Translations under genes and position numbers: made by a program
The notes under the pieces: model-generated
What the model was told of the DNA's origin: nothing
What the model saw: the letters and a program-made list of their open reading frames with translations, nothing else
Databases searched by the model: none
Source of the DNA: Candidatus Njordarchaeota archaeon
Lineage (GTDB): Archaea; Thermoproteota; JANJXX01; Panguiarchaeales; Panguiarchaeaceae
Assembly (NCBI GenBank): GCA_029855985.1
Contig: JAGSHR010000086.1
Span: forward strand, 1 to 11,608
Direction of reading: 5' to 3'
DNA length: 11,608 nt
Part shown: piece by piece, positions 11,318 to 11,608 of the stretch
Layout of the letters: each line of letters opens with the position of its first letter
How positions within the stretch are numbered: the stretch's first letter is position 1

Positions 11318-11608
11318 TTAATTAACCAACCCCGTCTGCTTCAACCAAAGTTGACGATATAAACTTTTCTCTTTATTTATTAGCTCTTTATGGGATCCCT
11401 CTTCTATTACCCTACCCTTGTCAATAACCACGATTTTATCTGCCTTTATTATTGTTGATAATCGGTGGGCAATTACTATAGTAGTCTTATTATAGGAAAT
11501 TTGCCAGAAAGCTTTTTGAATTAATTCCTCAGACTCACTATCCAGCTGAGAAGTAGCCTCATCAAAGATAATTATCTTAGGATTTTTCAAAATGACTCTA
11601 GCTATAGC
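11318..11608 (-). CDS. ABC exporter, C-terminal end of ATPase domain, cut by window edge
   Basis: Ninety-six residues of an ATP-binding cassette, read up to the window edge. The visible part starts at AIARVIL, just after where the LSGGQ signature would be. It contains Walker B with the catalytic Glu (IIIFDEATS), the D-loop SQLD and the switch His in AHRLST. The C-terminal pattern from DKIVVIDKGRVIEEGSHKEL to YRQLW is typical of MsbA/LmrA-type transporters with a fused membrane domain. The rest, including Walker A and the membrane helices, lies beyond 11608. Multidrug or lipid export is the usual role, but the substrate cannot be told. It converges with the small RNA gene. Confidence 0.93.
   Translation of the reverse strand, partial: AIARVILKNPKIIIFDEATSQLDSESEELIQKAFWQISYNKTTIVIAHRLSTIIKADKIVVIDKGRVIEEGSHKELINKEKSLYRQLWLKQTGLVN

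Overview
The window is about 11.6 kb of low-GC (roughly 37-40 %) bacterial DNA with tightly packed short operons. It has no mobile element, phage gene, CRISPR array or rRNA. Five things recall the genomes of small-celled Patescibacteria (CPR): tRNA genes without an encoded 3' CCA, TGA used as an ordinary stop, several genes whose -10 box sits only 5-9 bases before the start codon (leaderless-type expression), many short proteins of unknown role, and mixed-domain regulators. That placement is an inference; no marker gene here fixes the phylum.

Left part (1-2607, all minus strand): a truncated proline iminopeptidase gene at the window edge, tRNA-Pro(GGG) and tRNA-Gly(TCC), then a two-gene operon. 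The operon encodes a nucleotidyltransferase-fold protein followed, with a 4-base overlap, by a calcineurin-like metallophosphoesterase. Facing it is a plus-strand regulator with a MerR-type DNA-binding domain joined to a TrmB/phospholipase-D-like sensor domain. The shared intergenic region carries a 19-bp near-palindrome, which resembles a Fur box, next to the operon promoter.

Middle part (3383-5782, plus strand): a class I SAM-dependent methyltransferase, a short-chain dehydrogenase and two small four-helix membrane proteins. The first three each have their own promoter-like -10 box directly upstream. A 21-base element occurs just before the promoter of the membrane-gene pair and again just after it.

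Trp operon (8035 to 5930, minus strand): trpR (Trp repressor) - trpS (tryptophanyl-tRNA synthetase) - aspartate/glutamate-type racemase. A perfect 16-bp palindrome centred on CTAG overlaps the trpR -10 box and start codon, as expected of an autoregulatory Trp operator. Directly after the trpR stop codon lies a perfect 10-base complement of the trpS Shine-Dalgarno region, so trpS translation may depend on translation of trpR. This is the best-supported regulatory system in the window.

Right part (8062-11608): a radical SAM protein of the SplB-like group, a 370-base stretch without a convincing gene, a large HExxH-containing protein (putative zinc metallopeptidase), tRNA-His(GTG) on the minus strand and tRNA-Lys(CTT) on the plus strand. 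Next comes the strongest promoter in the window, which leads into a roughly 85-base structured RNA ending at a clear intrinsic terminator. That looks like an undescribed small RNA with a CU-rich linker complementary to Shine-Dalgarno sequences. The window ends inside an ABC exporter gene on the minus strand.
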